A stretch of 64,000 bases of DNA from Psychroserpens algicola (GTDB lineage Bacteria; Bacteroidota; Bacteroidia; Flavobacteriales; Flavobacteriaceae). The stretch spans positions 682,001 through 746,000 of the forward strand of contig NZ_JACNMJ010000001.1 in the NCBI RefSeq assembly GCF_014526325.1, in the 5' to 3' direction. The notes under the pieces are model-generated. The model ran no database searches. It had not been told where the DNA came from and worked only from the letters and a program-made list of their open reading frames with translations. This document shows positions 52,962 through 63,176 of this stretch, in pieces. How positions within the stretch are numbered: the first letter of the stretch is position 1; the number at the start of each line of letters is the position of its first letter. The position numbers were made by a program, and so were the translations under genes.

Positions 52962-55900
52962 TAATCTTCTACAAATAAATAGTTTAAATTTTTAGCATTG
53001 AAATCTTTATTAAACTGACTAATTCGGTCTGCAATCATCCCATTAAATACATTTAACTGCTCATTGATTTTAGCCGTCAATTCATCTTTAACAGCAATAT
53101 CTTGATCTGTTGGCGGAAAATCTCCCATACTAACTAATGAATTTAAGTGCCCTAATTTATTGGTTAATCTAATTGGAAAATTCAATGGGTCTTGACCACT
53201 TCTGTTTTTCGTTTGATACAAGGCTTCTTCTATTTTGGTAAAGTCCTCTTTGAGACTTTTTGCATCTTCTAACAACTGTTTTAAGTTGTCATTGTCTTTA
53301 TATTGGGTTTCAAAAGCCGTGAGTTGTTTATTGATAGTTCTAATTTTCTTTATGGATTTGTGAGCATTATCCATAGTTGCATTAACATCTTTAATAAATT
53401 CAAACTGCTTTTGCATATCGGCTTGCGTACTTTCTGCTCTCGGATCGGCAAGAATATTAAATGATTGTGATGTTGATTCCCCATTCACATTTAAATGTAC
53501 TTTATAGGTTCCAGGAATAGCCTTAGGACCACTTAAACTTGCCCACCAGAGAATCATGCCATCGAGTTTTTCGGCACCATCATAAGTCATATTCCAAACA
53601 AATTGATTCATCCCTTTCTTCACCTCTAACTTATCTTTCTTTTTGTTTTTTGAAGAGAACGTTTTAATGGTATCGCCTTTAGTATCGAAATAAGTTAAGG
53701 ATACTTCATCAGTTTCGGCATCATAATTTTTTAAGTTAAAATAAGTCATCACACCATTAGGATGATTAGTTCCTGCGGTTTTACTGCCTTGTCTATAACC
53801 ACCATCCATACGATACGTGTCTTTAGGCTTAAAAAGTTGAGACGCTTCAGAATTAGAACCATACAACTGATGTAAAACGGTCAAATCATCAATAATCCAA
53901 AGGCTTCGTCCTTGAGTAGCTACGATCAAATTATTGTCTTTTAAAGCTAAATCTGTAATTGGTACAATTGGAAGATTTAACTGAAACGGCTTCCAGGTTT
54001 TACCATCATTAAATGAGATATACATGCCTGTTTCTGTTCCTGCATACAGCAAGCCTTTCTTTTTCGGGTCTTCACGAAGTACTCTTGTAAAATGCTCGGG
54101 ATCAATGCCGTCAGTAATCTTCTTCCAGGTTTTACCATAATCGGTCGTTTTATATAAATATGGCGCAAAATCTCCTGTTTTATATTTAGTCCCAGCCACA
54201 TAGCAGGTTCCTGCATCAAAAGCACTTGGTTCAATACTATTAATCATCATCCACTCTGGCATTCCTTTAGGTGTTACATTCTCCCAGTTTTTTCCGCCAT
54301 CTCTGGTAACATGAACTAATCCGTCGTCACTTCCAACCCAAAGTAATCCTTCAGTAATTGGTGATTCCTGAGCAGCAAAAATGGTACAGTAATACTCCAC
54401 AGATGTATTATCTTGAGTGATTGGTCCACCTGATGATTTTAACTTTTCAGGAGCGTTCCTGGTTAAATCCGGACTCACAATCTCCCAGGATTGCCCTTCA
54501 TTTTCGGTCACATGTACATGTTGTGAAAAGGTATACATACGATCTGGGTTGTGTTTTGAAAATATAATAGGAAAATTCCACTGAAAACGATATTTCATAC
54601 CTTCGGCACCATGACCCATCGGGTTATCTGGCCAAACATTGATAGCTCTAATTGTTCCGCGTTTGTGATTAACTCGTGTTAAAAATCCGTCATAACTTCC
54701 ACCATACACAATATCATTATCTTCGGGATCGATAGCAATATGAGCCGACTCTCCTCCTGCTGTACTTTCCCAATCGTCTTCGGTAATTGAACGTCCGTCA
54801 GTTCTATGCGGAATTCTAACTGTTGAATTATCCTGCTGTGCCGCATAAATACGATAAGGGAAATGATTATCTGTAGTCACCCGATAAAACTGAGATGTAG
54901 GCTGATTGTGATAAGTACTCCAGGTTTCACCTCCATCATATGTAACTTGAGCTCCACCATCATCTCCAATAATCATTCGGTTGGGATCTTCTGGAGCAAT
55001 CCATAAATCGTGATGATCGCCATGAGGCGCATTGTAAGTTTCAAATGACTTTCCACCATCGGTACTTTTATGATAACGTACATTTAAGACATATACCACA
55101 TCGACATCTTTAGTATCAGCATAAACCCGTGTATAATACCAGGCACGCTGACGCAATTTTCGTTCGCTATTGACTTGATTCCAGGTTTCGCCACCATCAT
55201 CACTTCTGTATAAACCGCCTTTATCTTTATGTTCAACGATTGCCCAAACCCGTTGATTATTCACTGGAGAAACCGTTACACCAATAATACCGAGTGTGCC
55301 TTCCGGAAAGCCTTTTTTGGTTGAAATTTCGGTCCAGGTTTCACCTTTATCTGTACTTTTCCACAGTGCAGAACCTTCACCTCCTGAACTTAAACTATAA
55401 GGTGTACGTTGCACACGCCAGGTTGAAGCATATAAAATTCTTGGGTTTGTTGGGTCAATCAATAAATCGACAACACCAGCCTGTTCATTAGCAAATAGAG
55501 TTTTCTTCCAGGTTTTCCCACCATCAATACTTTTATAAACACCTCTGTCTGTAGTGGGCTTATAGATGTTTCCTAAAACAGCAGCATAAACGATATTGTG
55601 GTTCGTTGGATCGACCGAAATTCGCGGTACGTGACGTGAATTTTTCAATCCAGAAGACGTCCATGTTTTTCCGGCATCGACACTTTTCCAAATGCCATAA
55701 CCAGAAGATACATTACCACGAACCGTTTTTTCTCCGCCGCCAACATACATCACATTAGGATCGCTTTTTGAAACTGTAATAGCACCAATACTTCCGCCGA
55801 AAAATCCATCAGAAATATTGTCCCAGCTTCGTCCGCCATCTTGTGTTTTCCAAATGCCTCCACCAGTTGAACCAAAATAATACAGGTTTGGTTTGTTAGG

Positions 55901-56053
55901 CACACCTGTTACAGCAGCACTTCGTCCGCCACGAAAAGGGCCGAGAAGGCGATACTCTAAAGCATCATATTGGGATTCATCAAAAGATTGGGCGTCGAGT
56001 TGTGTTACATTTCCGAAGAGAAACACACACAAGAATAAGGTAATTAGTCGCAT
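52961..56053 (-). CDS. Secreted BNR/sortilin-like repeat protein (1030 aa)
   Basis: The protein has a signal peptide (LITLFLCVFLFGNVTQLDAQ). It contains at least ten BNR/Asp-box or VPS10-like blades, recognised by S-x-D-x-G-x-T-W motifs such as KTQDGGRSWDNI, KSVDAGKTWTSS, KSTDKGETWTEI and RSDDGGETWNQV. They fill about residues 25-740 and form one or two beta-propellers. The C-terminus (about 760-1030) is a beta domain and then long helices (QKQFEFIKDVNATMDNAHKS). Such secreted proteins are common in Bacteroidota, with glycan or protein binding proposed and no clear catalytic site. It is followed directly by hemJ. Confidence 0.88.
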   Translation of the reverse strand: MRLITLFLCVFLFGNVTQLDAQSFDESQYDALEYRLLGPFRGGRSAAVTGVPNKPNLYYFGSTGGGIWKTQDGGRSWDNISDGFFGGSIGAITVSKSDPNVMYVGGGEKTVRGNVSSGYGIWKSVDAGKTWTSSGLKNSRHVPRISVDPTNHNIVYAAVLGNIYKPTTDRGVYKSIDGGKTWKKTLFANEQAGVVDLLIDPTNPRILYASTWRVQRTPYSLSSGGEGSALWKSTDKGETWTEISTKKGFPEGTLGIIGVTVSPVNNQRVWAIVEHKDKGGLYRSDDGGETWNQVNSERKLRQRAWYYTRVYADTKDVDVVYVLNVRYHKSTDGGKSFETYNAPHGDHHDLWIAPEDPNRMIIGDDGGAQVTYDGGETWSTYHNQPTSQFYRVTTDNHFPYRIYAAQQDNSTVRIPHRTDGRSITEDDWESTAGGESAHIAIDPEDNDIVYGGSYDGFLTRVNHKRGTIRAINVWPDNPMGHGAEGMKYRFQWNFPIIFSKHNPDRMYTFSQHVHVTENEGQSWEIVSPDLTRNAPEKLKSSGGPITQDNTSVEYYCTIFAAQESPITEGLLWVGSDDGLVHVTRDGGKNWENVTPKGMPEWMMINSIEPSAFDAGTCYVAGTKYKTGDFAPYLYKTTDYGKTWKKITDGIDPEHFTRVLREDPKKKGLLYAGTETGMYISFNDGKTWKPFQLNLPIVPITDLALKDNNLIVATQGRSLWIIDDLTVLHQLYGSNSEASQLFKPKDTYRMDGGYRQGSKTAGTNHPNGVMTYFNLKNYDAETDEVSLTYFDTKGDTIKTFSSKNKKKDKLEVKKGMNQFVWNMTYDGAEKLDGMILWWASLSGPKAIPGTYKVHLNVNGESTSQSFNILADPRAESTQADMQKQFEFIKDVNATMDNAHKSIKKIRTINKQLTAFETQYKDNDNLKQLLEDAKSLKEDFTKIEEALYQTKNRSGQDPLNFPIRLTNKLGHLNSLVSMGDFPPTDQDIAVKDELTAKINEQLNVFNGMIADRISQFNKDFNAKNLNYLFVED

Positions 56054-56100
56054 TGTTTGGATGGTTTTAATGATAGCTTAAAAATAAGCATAAAAAAATA

Positions 56101-57453
56101 CTATGCTACAGACTTATTTAATTTTAACTTCACTTCACGACGCAAGAAGAAAGCCGTAACGAGTGTTGACAGTACATCTGATATTGGAAACGACATCCAA
56201 ATACCGAGTTCACCAAAAAATAGAGGCAGTATATACATCAGCGGAATAAAGAAAATAGCTTGTCTTGTTAAGGTTAAAAGTAAAGCAGGTAAAGCCTTAC
56301 CAACCGCCTGAAAATAAGCTGCTCCTATAAGTTGCAAAGCGACAATAGGAACTGCAGCAAAGGCCCATCGCATATTGTTTGGTGTCACCTTAACAACATC
56401 CATATCGGTTGTAAACCATTTAGTAATCACTTCTGGAAAAACCATCAAACCAATAAATACAATCGCACCCAAAAGTGTGGCGTATTTTATAGCCGTAAAA
56501 ATAACTTCTTTAACACGGTCAAATTGTTGAGCACCATAATTATAGCCTGCAATTGGAATAAATCCTTGGGTGATACCAAATACAGGAAATAGCGCAAACA
56601 TCATCATTCTACCAACAATGGCATAAGCCGTTACTGAAGTTTCACCTCCAAAATTGAATAAGGCATTGTTAACGAGTAAGAAGGTCACACTTACTACAGC
56701 TTGTCTTGCTAATGTTACGAAGCCCAAAGATCCTATTTCGGAAACTATCGTTTTATTTAATTTGAAATGTGATAGGTTGATTTTTAATTCGGAGTTTTTC
56801 GACAAAAAGTACCATAGAATAAACAGAAACGACACAATATAAGAGCCTGTGGTTGCCCATGCTGCTCCTTCCATTCCCATGTCTAACACGTTGATAAAGA
56901 TGTAGTCGAAAAGTAAATTTCCGATGGATGGAATCAACATGGCGTACATTGCAAATTTAGGATTGCCTTCAGCTCGAATCACATTATTACCCATCATGAC
57001 GAATCCTAAAACAGGCACACCATAAAGAATGATCTCATAATAGATTTTTGCCGGATCGAAGATGTTCCCTTTTCCTCCAAAAGCAGGAATAAGTGTATCC
57101 ACAAAATAGAGTCCGAAAACCGCAAACGAAATTGTAAATAAAAATGTAAGCGTGATTTGGTTTCCGAATGTTTTTAAAGCTTTTGGTTTGTTGTCTGCAC
57201 CTAAAGCTCGAGAAATAATAGATGAACCTCCAACACCAATTGCCATTCCTAGAGCGGCAATAAAAAAGGACACTGGAAGCACCACATTAATGGCAGCTAT
57301 AGCTGTAGCACCAATCCATTGACCCACAAAAATGGTGTCAACTAAAATATTGAGCGACATGACTAAAATCCCTATAGACGCTGGAACCGCCTGCTTAATT
57401 AAAAGTTGCCCTATGGGTTGCGTTCCTAAATCTTTAGAGGAGGTTTTTGCCAT
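56101..57453 (-). CDS. MATE-family efflux transporter
   Basis: The 450-aa protein has about twelve TM helices in two homologous halves, with the family-type segments VDTIFVGQWIGATAIAAINVV near the N-terminus and RMMMFALFPVFGITQGFIPIAGYNYG in the second half. It is a Na+- or H+-driven exporter of cationic compounds. Substrates cannot be predicted. The gene starts on the last base of hemH (57453), so it is translationally linked to heme synthesis; a porphyrin or heme-related export role is possible but only a guess. Confidence 0.9.
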   Translation of the reverse strand: MAKTSSKDLGTQPIGQLLIKQAVPASIGILVMSLNILVDTIFVGQWIGATAIAAINVVLPVSFFIAALGMAIGVGGSSIISRALGADNKPKALKTFGNQITLTFLFTISFAVFGLYFVDTLIPAFGGKGNIFDPAKIYYEIILYGVPVLGFVMMGNNVIRAEGNPKFAMYAMLIPSIGNLLFDYIFINVLDMGMEGAAWATTGSYIVSFLFILWYFLSKNSELKINLSHFKLNKTIVSEIGSLGFVTLARQAVVSVTFLLVNNALFNFGGETSVTAYAIVGRMMMFALFPVFGITQGFIPIAGYNYGAQQFDRVKEVIFTAIKYATLLGAIVFIGLMVFPEVITKWFTTDMDVVKVTPNNMRWAFAAVPIVALQLIGAAYFQAVGKALPALLLTLTRQAIFFIPLMYILPLFFGELGIWMSFPISDVLSTLVTAFFLRREVKLKLNKSVA

Positions 57454-58484
57454 TATGCTTCAATACTTGTAGAAGTTGCCCATTCGTTAATCCATTTTGA
57501 TAGTAAATCAACAAATGCTTTATCGTCATTTAAGCATGGAACCGTTGTAAAATCTTGTCCGCCCATTTCATGGAAAATTTCTTCCCCTTCCATTGCGATT
57601 TCTTCAAGTGTTTCTAAGCAGTCGCTAACAAATGCTGGTGTGACTATCGCCATTTTTTTAATACCTTCTTTTCCTAAACGTTCAATGGTTCGGTCGGTGT
57701 AAGGTTGTAACCATGGGTCAAATCCTAAACGCGATTGAAAGGACGTTGAAAAGGTGCCTTCTTTTAAATTGAGTTTTTCACCAACAAGACGTGTGACTTC
57801 CAAACATTGGTGTCTGTAGCAAAATTCGTGAGCTGGTGATGGCGTAGCACAACAACTACCATCAATTTTGCAATGTGATTTAGTGATATCACTTTTTCTA
57901 ATATGACGCTCAGGAACACCATGATAAGAGAATAATAAATGCTCATAATCTTTCCCTTCTAAATGTCGAGCGATAGAATTTGAAAGCACTTCGATATAAT
58001 CTGTATTGTTGTAAAACGCTTTTAAATCCTGAATTTTTAACTGCGGAAAATGGGCTTGTCGAATCTCTTCAGCCAGGACTAAAATAGTCTCGGTAGTAGC
58101 CATTGCAAACTGCGGATACAACGGAATTAAAAACACCTCATCAACGCCTTTATCGACCAATTCCTGAAGTCCTTTTTTAATAGTCATACTTCCGTAGCGC
58201 ATTGCTAGAGCAACAGGAAAATCTACCTGTTCTTGAATTTTATCTTGTAGCCTTTCAGAAAGCACAATAAGCGGAGACCCTTCGTCCCACCATATTTTTT
58301 TATACGCAGCTGCAGATGCTTTTGGTCGTGTGTTTAAAATAATTCCTTTAACCAAGAGCGTTCTTGCCCAAAGCGGGACATCGATAACGCGTTCATCCAT
58401 TAAAAATTCACCTAAATATTTTTTGACATCTTTAGGCTCAGGACTATCTGGCGATCCTAAATTGACGAGTAAAACTCCTTTCAT
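57453..58484 (-). CDS. hemH: Ferrochelatase
   Basis: The 343-aa protein shows MKGVLLVNLGSPDSPEPKDV at the start, the catalytic His in LLFSYHGVPERH and the C-terminal Glu-rich VTPAFVSDCLETLEEIAMEG. It inserts Fe2+ into protoporphyrin IX to make heme. The length is normal, without the eukaryotic Fe-S tail. It overlaps the MATE gene by one base and is about 1.8 kb from divergent hemA. Confidence 0.96.
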   Translation of the reverse strand: MKGVLLVNLGSPDSPEPKDVKKYLGEFLMDERVIDVPLWARTLLVKGIILNTRPKASAAAYKKIWWDEGSPLIVLSERLQDKIQEQVDFPVALAMRYGSMTIKKGLQELVDKGVDEVFLIPLYPQFAMATTETILVLAEEIRQAHFPQLKIQDLKAFYNNTDYIEVLSNSIARHLEGKDYEHLLFSYHGVPERHIRKSDITKSHCKIDGSCCATPSPAHEFCYRHQCLEVTRLVGEKLNLKEGTFSTSFQSRLGFDPWLQPYTDRTIERLGKEGIKKMAIVTPAFVSDCLETLEEIAMEGEEIFHEMGGQDFTTVPCLNDDKAFVDLLSKWINEWATSTSIEA

Positions 58485-58534
58485 GTATGTCTTTTATTTT
58501 AGCAGTTTTGAAATAATACTTTGAGTGCTACTAG

Positions 58535-59128
58535 TTACTTCTTTAGTAAATCTGTTCTGATCTTTTCAGGAACAATTGTATCTACTAATTGTTTCATAGC
58601 GTCATCATTTCCAATAAATTTCCAATCCTTATATTTTGGATCTTTAATAGCAAACATGCTAGAATCCATATTGACAACCAATGACATTGTTTTAAAATCT
58701 GAAGTCACATTATCAGCACCAAATTGAGAATCCATAGTAGCTTTCATAAAGTCTAAAAAGCCTTTTCTATCCTCCTCAGGTTTATCTTTTTCAGACACAA
58801 ATGTCATTCGCATTTTACTGTTATAGAATACAGCAGCGTAAGTTACACCTTCATATACTTTATTATCTGTAACACTCGTAACGTTGTTTGAAACAAACTC
58901 AATTGTCATATCCTTAGAGCTAAACATTTGTTCCATTCCAGCCTTCATTTGTTCTCTGGATGCGACTTCAAATACTTTTGGATACATATAATCTAAAACC
59001 CCATCAAAATTTTGATTGGTCATGTAGTCATAATACGTTTGGGCATGTTTTCTAATTTCTGCCTGAGATTGTGAGAAGCTTGACAGCGTAAATAATAAGC
59101 TAATTAATAGGGTTGTAAAAAGTTTCAT
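58535..59128 (-). CDS. Secreted or periplasmic protein of unknown function
   Basis: The 197-aa protein has a signal peptide (KLFTTLLISLLFTLSSFSQS). The mature part starts with a helical region (AEIRKHAQTYYDYMTNQNFDGVLDYMYP) typical of NTF2-like folds, followed by beta strands (KVYEGVTYAAVFYN, MTFVSEKDKPEED). The ligand is unknown. It follows a TATTTTTG promoter element (59149-59156) and precedes hemH by 50 nt. Confidence 0.75.
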   Translation of the reverse strand: MKLFTTLLISLLFTLSSFSQSQAEIRKHAQTYYDYMTNQNFDGVLDYMYPKVFEVASREQMKAGMEQMFSSKDMTIEFVSNNVTSVTDNKVYEGVTYAAVFYNSKMRMTFVSEKDKPEEDRKGFLDFMKATMDSQFGADNVTSDFKTMSLVVNMDSSMFAIKDPKYKDWKFIGNDDAMKQLVDTIVPEKIRTDLLKK

Positions 59129-59148
59129 ATAAATGGTTTTGTTTTTGC

Positions 59149-59156
59149 AAAAATAC
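59149..59156 (-). promoter_or_regulatory. -7 promoter element (TATTTTTG) of the secreted-protein gene
   Basis: Exact TAnnTTTG match on the minus strand, 20 bp before the start at 59128; the transcript may continue into hemH. Confidence 0.5.
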
Positions 59157-59203
59157 GACAGTAATTGTTATGTTTAATGAGATTTACTATTCTTAGTATA
59201 AGT

Positions 59204-60124
59204 TTAACCCAAAGCCATCAAATACTTTTTAGGTGTTGTGCCATATTTCTTTTTAAATGCTGAAATGAAATGACTCGATGTACTGTAGCCAACTTTAAGT
59301 CCGACTTCATTAACATTATGGTTACCTGCTTCCAGGAGTTTTCTAGCGACTTCCATTTTATAATCGAACAAAAAACTGAATACAGAGTCACCATAAATTT
59401 GCTTAAAGCCTTCTTTGAGTTTTTTCAAACTCAGCCCAATTTCATCAGATAATTCCTGAAGTGTTGGCGGTTCGGCCATTCGAGCAATGATGATATCTTT
59501 TGCTTTGCGAATTTTAATCACATTAGTTTCATCAACTAAAAACGGACATTGCTCAATATCGGCATCTTCACTTCTGTTAAAATACAAACTTAAAAGCTCT
59601 AAGGCTTTACCTTTAAAGTAAAGGTGCTTGATAGACGAATTTAAATTATAGTTGATTAACTGATTTAAGGCAATCGCCATCGATGGTGTTATTTTTCCGT
59701 CTTTATAGTACTTTTTATCCTTGTTATCATCACTTAAAAAAGTGATATAATCTGCTTCTTGTGAAAATAACCCATGAAATTTTTTAATTGATACCAGTAT
59801 CGACACCAACCAGGACTTAGCATGTACCTCCAAATGAATAGGTAAATCACGTTGCGGATTATATAACAACAACGAGTTTTCTTCTTCTATTTTAAGTCGG
59901 TAATTTCCATTATTGAAAATAAATTCACTCGATCCTTTAATACAGAAGTGAAATTGAATAAACCGACTATCAATCTCACGTTCAACAGTTTGCACCTCGT
60001 CCGTTTCATTTTGATAAGTCAGCACAAAAAACCCATCGTCTAATTTTGTTTCATTAAACGAACCGCTAGCGATGTTTTTTAAGCCAGAATCTTCCGAATT
60101 ATTTTTAATGTTATTTAGATTCAT
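59204..60124 (-). CDS. AraC-family transcriptional regulator divergent from hemA
   Basis: About 306 aa from the ATG at 60122-60124; a TTG start three codons earlier is less likely. The N-terminal part (about 1-150) is a beta-rich sensor region, and the C-terminal part (about 210-305) is the double helix-turn-helix domain (PTLQELSDEIGLSLKKLKEG and NEVGLKVGYSTSSHFISAFK). Its promoter element (60161-60168) and that of hemA (60263-60270) share one 170-bp intergenic region, so it may control hemA and itself. The ligand is unknown. Confidence 0.92.
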   Translation of the reverse strand: MNLNNIKNNSEDSGLKNIASGSFNETKLDDGFFVLTYQNETDEVQTVEREIDSRFIQFHFCIKGSSEFIFNNGNYRLKIEEENSLLLYNPQRDLPIHLEVHAKSWLVSILVSIKKFHGLFSQEADYITFLSDDNKDKKYYKDGKITPSMAIALNQLINYNLNSSIKHLYFKGKALELLSLYFNRSEDADIEQCPFLVDETNVIKIRKAKDIIIARMAEPPTLQELSDEIGLSLKKLKEGFKQIYGDSVFSFLFDYKMEVARKLLEAGNHNVNEVGLKVGYSTSSHFISAFKKKYGTTPKKYLMALG

Positions 60125-60160
60125 TCTAAACAAAAATGATTTAAAGTGTTGATTTTACTA

Positions 60161-60168
60161 CAAAAATA
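60161..60168 (-). promoter_or_regulatory. -7 promoter element (TATTTTTG) of the AraC gene
   Basis: Exact TAnnTTTG match on the minus strand, 36 bp before the start at 60124. Confidence 0.5.
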
Positions 60169-60262
60169 TGACATTTATCATAGTATCAGAAGAAATGCCA
60201 ATAAAAAACCAGAAACGATACTTAAAGTTCTTCTAGCGTTGTTTTTTATCCATTGACCTTAC

Positions 60263-60270
60263 TATTTTTG
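60263..60270 (+). promoter_or_regulatory. -7 promoter element (TATTTTTG) of hemA
   Basis: Exact TAnnTTTG match with TTG at 60239-60241 (21-bp gap), 24 bp before the hemA start. Confidence 0.6.
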
Positions 60271-60294
60271 TTCTCGTAATTTTCCAAATCAGGT

Positions 60295-61557
60295 ATGGAG
60301 CACTACAATACGTCAAAAGGCACTACATTTTACGCGATTGGTCTCAGCTATAAAAAAGCCGATGCCGAAATACGTGGTCATTTTAGTTTGGACGATACAG
60401 CAAAACTTGCGGTATTAGAACAAGCTAAACAAAATGGTATTGAGAGCATTGTAGTAACTTCAACATGTAACAGAACTGAAATTTACGGATTTGCTGAACA
60501 TCCTTTTCAACTCATTCAATTGCTTTGTGATAATACGGTAGGAACTGTTGAAGAGTTTCAACGTGTGGCTTATGTGTATAAAAACAAAGATGCTGTTTCA
60601 CATATGTTTCGTGTAGGCTCAGGATTAGATAGTCAAATTCTTGGTGACTTTGAGATTATAAGTCAGTTAAAAATTTGTGCAAGACTATCTAAAAAACACA
60701 ACTTATTCAATCCGTTTTTTGAACGCTTAATCAATGCAGTGATTCAAGCTTCAAAACGTATCAAAACAGAAACCGAAATCTCATCTGGTGCAACATCAGT
60801 CTCTTTTGCGTCAGTGCAATACATTTTAAATACGATTGAAAACGTTTCTGAAAAAAACATTCTACTCTTTGGCACTGGTAAAATTGGAAGAAATACCTGT
60901 GAAAATTTAGTAAAGCATACCAAAAATGAGCACATCACATTAATCAACCGTACTAAAGATAAAGCTTTAGCCGTTGCTGGTAAATTTAATGTGCTGGTTA
61001 AAGATTATGCGAATCTTCAGGAAGAAATCAACACCTCTGACATCTTAATCGTTGCTACAGGCGCTCAAAATCCAACAGTAGATAAATTGTGTATTCAATC
61101 GTCAAAGCCTTTATTGATTTTAGATTTGTCCATTCCGAAGAACGTAAATCACAACGTTACCGAATTAGATAATGTAACTTTAGTACACCTTGATGATTTA
61201 TCTCAAATTACTGATGAAACTTTAGAACGCAGAAAAGCCTATATTCCTGTTGCCGAAGCCATCATTGAAGACATTAAAGCCGATTTCAACGCTTGGCTAG
61301 CAACCCGAAAATTTGCACCAACTATAAAAGCGTTAAAACATAAATTAGCAGATTTTGCTACTGCCGAATTAGATACACAACGCAAAAAAATGAGTGATTT
61401 CAATGAGGTGCAAGCCGAAGTGATTAGCAATAACATCATACAGAAAATTACCAATCACTTTGCACATCATTTAAAAGGCGATGATGTTTCTACAGATGAA
61501 AGCCTCGAACTCATAAAAAAAGTGTTTCAACTAGAAGCTACAAAAGACAATGTCTAA
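60295..61557 (+). CDS. hemA: Glutamyl-tRNA reductase
   Basis: The 420-aa protein has the active-site Cys58 in VTSTCNRTEIYG, the family motif GSGLDSQILGDFEIISQLK, an NADPH-binding region around LLFGTGKIGRNTCENL and a C-terminal dimerisation helix. It reduces glutamyl-tRNA to glutamate-1-semialdehyde, the entry step of C5-pathway heme synthesis. It overlaps hemCD by 8 nt, so the two are translationally coupled. Confidence 0.96.
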   Translation: MEHYNTSKGTTFYAIGLSYKKADAEIRGHFSLDDTAKLAVLEQAKQNGIESIVVTSTCNRTEIYGFAEHPFQLIQLLCDNTVGTVEEFQRVAYVYKNKDAVSHMFRVGSGLDSQILGDFEIISQLKICARLSKKHNLFNPFFERLINAVIQASKRIKTETEISSGATSVSFASVQYILNTIENVSEKNILLFGTGKIGRNTCENLVKHTKNEHITLINRTKDKALAVAGKFNVLVKDYANLQEEINTSDILIVATGAQNPTVDKLCIQSSKPLLILDLSIPKNVNHNVTELDNVTLVHLDDLSQITDETLERRKAYIPVAEAIIEDIKADFNAWLATRKFAPTIKALKHKLADFATAELDTQRKKMSDFNEVQAEVISNNIIQKITNHFAHHLKGDDVSTDESLELIKKVFQLEATKDNV

Positions 61558-63127
61558 ACTCATAAGAATTGGAACTCGCGATAGCGAATTAGCGCTATGG
61601 CAAGCCAAAACCGTACAATCACAACTCGAACATTTAGGTCACAAAACACAACTCGTTCCTGTTAAATCTACAGGAGACATTGTACTTGATAAACCTATTT
61701 ACGAGTTGGGTATTACTGGCGTATTTACTAAAACATTAGATATCGCATTGCTCAATGGCGAGATTGATATTGCTGTACATTCGTTAAAAGATGTCCCAAC
61801 TTTATTACCTAAAGGTATTGTTCAGGCGGCCGTTTTAAAACGCGGAAATGTTAGAGATTGTTTAGTATTTAAAAGTAACGAAGAGTTTTTATCACAACGT
61901 GATGCTGTGATTGCAACCGGAAGCTTACGTCGTAGAGCACAATGGCTTAATCGTTATCCAACACATACTATCGTTGGTTTGCGTGGCAATGTAAATTCAC
62001 GTTTACAAAAATTAGAAGACAACGACTGGAATGGCGCTATTTTCGCTGCAGCGGGTTTAGGTCGCCTCAATATGAAGCCTGAAGAAAGCTTTAATTTAGA
62101 GTGGATGATTCCTGCGCCTGCCCAAGGAGCCGTTATGATTGCAGCGCTTGAAAATGATGAAGAAATACGTACAATTTGCAAAGAGATTAATCATGAAGAC
62201 ACTCAAATTGCAACATCTATAGAACGTGAATTCTTAAATCGCTTAGAAGGTGGATGCTCAGCACCAATTGGCGCTTTAGCTTTTGTAAAAGAGGAAGAAG
62301 TCCATTTTCAAGGCATCTTATTAAGTCTTGATGGAAGTAAAAAAATAGAAGTCCAACGTACTGTCGCTTTAGGTAAACACGATGAACTCGCTCAGTTTTG
62401 TTCCGATTTTATAATCGAGCGTGGCGGAAAGCGCTTAATGGACGATTTAAAAAAATCATCTCAGGAGGTTAGTATATTTTCGACCAAAACCTTAACCGAT
62501 GATCAAAAACAATTGTTTCATGATGCTGTGGTTTCTGATAGTACCGATTTTATAAAAATCAGCCTCAATCGTATGACGCATAAAGTCTTACGACCAATGC
62601 CAAAAAATGTAATCATTACCAGCAAAAATGCTGTTGAGGCCTTGCTAACCAACTTTGCACCTCAAGAATTACAATTTGAAAACATCTATTGTGTAGGCCG
62701 ACGAACCAAGCGATTGGTAGAACGTAAAATAGGTCCTGTAAAACATACCGAAAACAACGCTAAAGCCTTAGCCGAATATTTAGTAGACTATATTGAAGGG
62801 ACTCAAGTCACCTATTTCTGTAGCGATATTCGTTTAGATGAATTGCCTGAAATTTTAAAAGACAATCAAATTGAAGTCAATGAAGTAACCGCTTATGAGA
62901 CTAAGTATGATGCTGTTAAAATTAAAGACACGGTTAAAGGGGTTATGTTTTATAGTCCGTCAACAGTTCAAAGCTACAAACAGGAAAATGAAAATGATGA
63001 TATTACTGCATTTTGCATAGGAGAAACTACTGCAAAAGAAGCCCGCAGACATTTTAAAGATGTTAGAATTGCTAAAGTTCCAACGGTAGAAAGTGTCATC
63101 GCGCTGGTCAACCAGTATTTTGAATAA
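61550..63127 (+). CDS. hemC-hemD: Fused porphobilinogen deaminase / uroporphyrinogen-III synthase
   Basis: The 525-aa protein has an N-terminal HemC domain (about 1-300) with IGTRDSELALWQAK, HSLKDVPT, GSLRRRAQW and the dipyrromethane-cofactor Cys236 in EGGCSAPIGAL. The C-terminal HemD domain (about 315-525) contains VIITSKNAVEALL and FYSPSTVQSYKQ. Together they turn porphobilinogen into uroporphyrinogen III. Such fusions occur in Bacteroidota. It starts inside the end of hemA and is followed after about 50 nt by hemE. Confidence 0.95.
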   Translation: MSKLIRIGTRDSELALWQAKTVQSQLEHLGHKTQLVPVKSTGDIVLDKPIYELGITGVFTKTLDIALLNGEIDIAVHSLKDVPTLLPKGIVQAAVLKRGNVRDCLVFKSNEEFLSQRDAVIATGSLRRRAQWLNRYPTHTIVGLRGNVNSRLQKLEDNDWNGAIFAAAGLGRLNMKPEESFNLEWMIPAPAQGAVMIAALENDEEIRTICKEINHEDTQIATSIEREFLNRLEGGCSAPIGALAFVKEEEVHFQGILLSLDGSKKIEVQRTVALGKHDELAQFCSDFIIERGGKRLMDDLKKSSQEVSIFSTKTLTDDQKQLFHDAVVSDSTDFIKISLNRMTHKVLRPMPKNVIITSKNAVEALLTNFAPQELQFENIYCVGRRTKRLVERKIGPVKHTENNAKALAEYLVDYIEGTQVTYFCSDIRLDELPEILKDNQIEVNEVTAYETKYDAVKIKDTVKGVMFYSPSTVQSYKQENENDDITAFCIGETTAKEARRHFKDVRIAKVPTVESVIALVNQYFE

Positions 63128-63138
63128 CGAAGCGTCAA

Positions 63139-63155
63139 GCTGAATCAAGTTCAGC
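63139..63155. repeat. Short intergenic inverted repeat (GCTGAA-TCAAG-TTCAGC)
   Basis: Two 6-bp arms flank a 5-nt loop between hemCD and hemE. It resembles small REP-like hairpins with a GCTGAA...TTCAGC core that recur between flavobacterial genes. Confidence 0.5.
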
Positions 63156-63176
63156 ATTTTAAAGGAATAAAAAACA

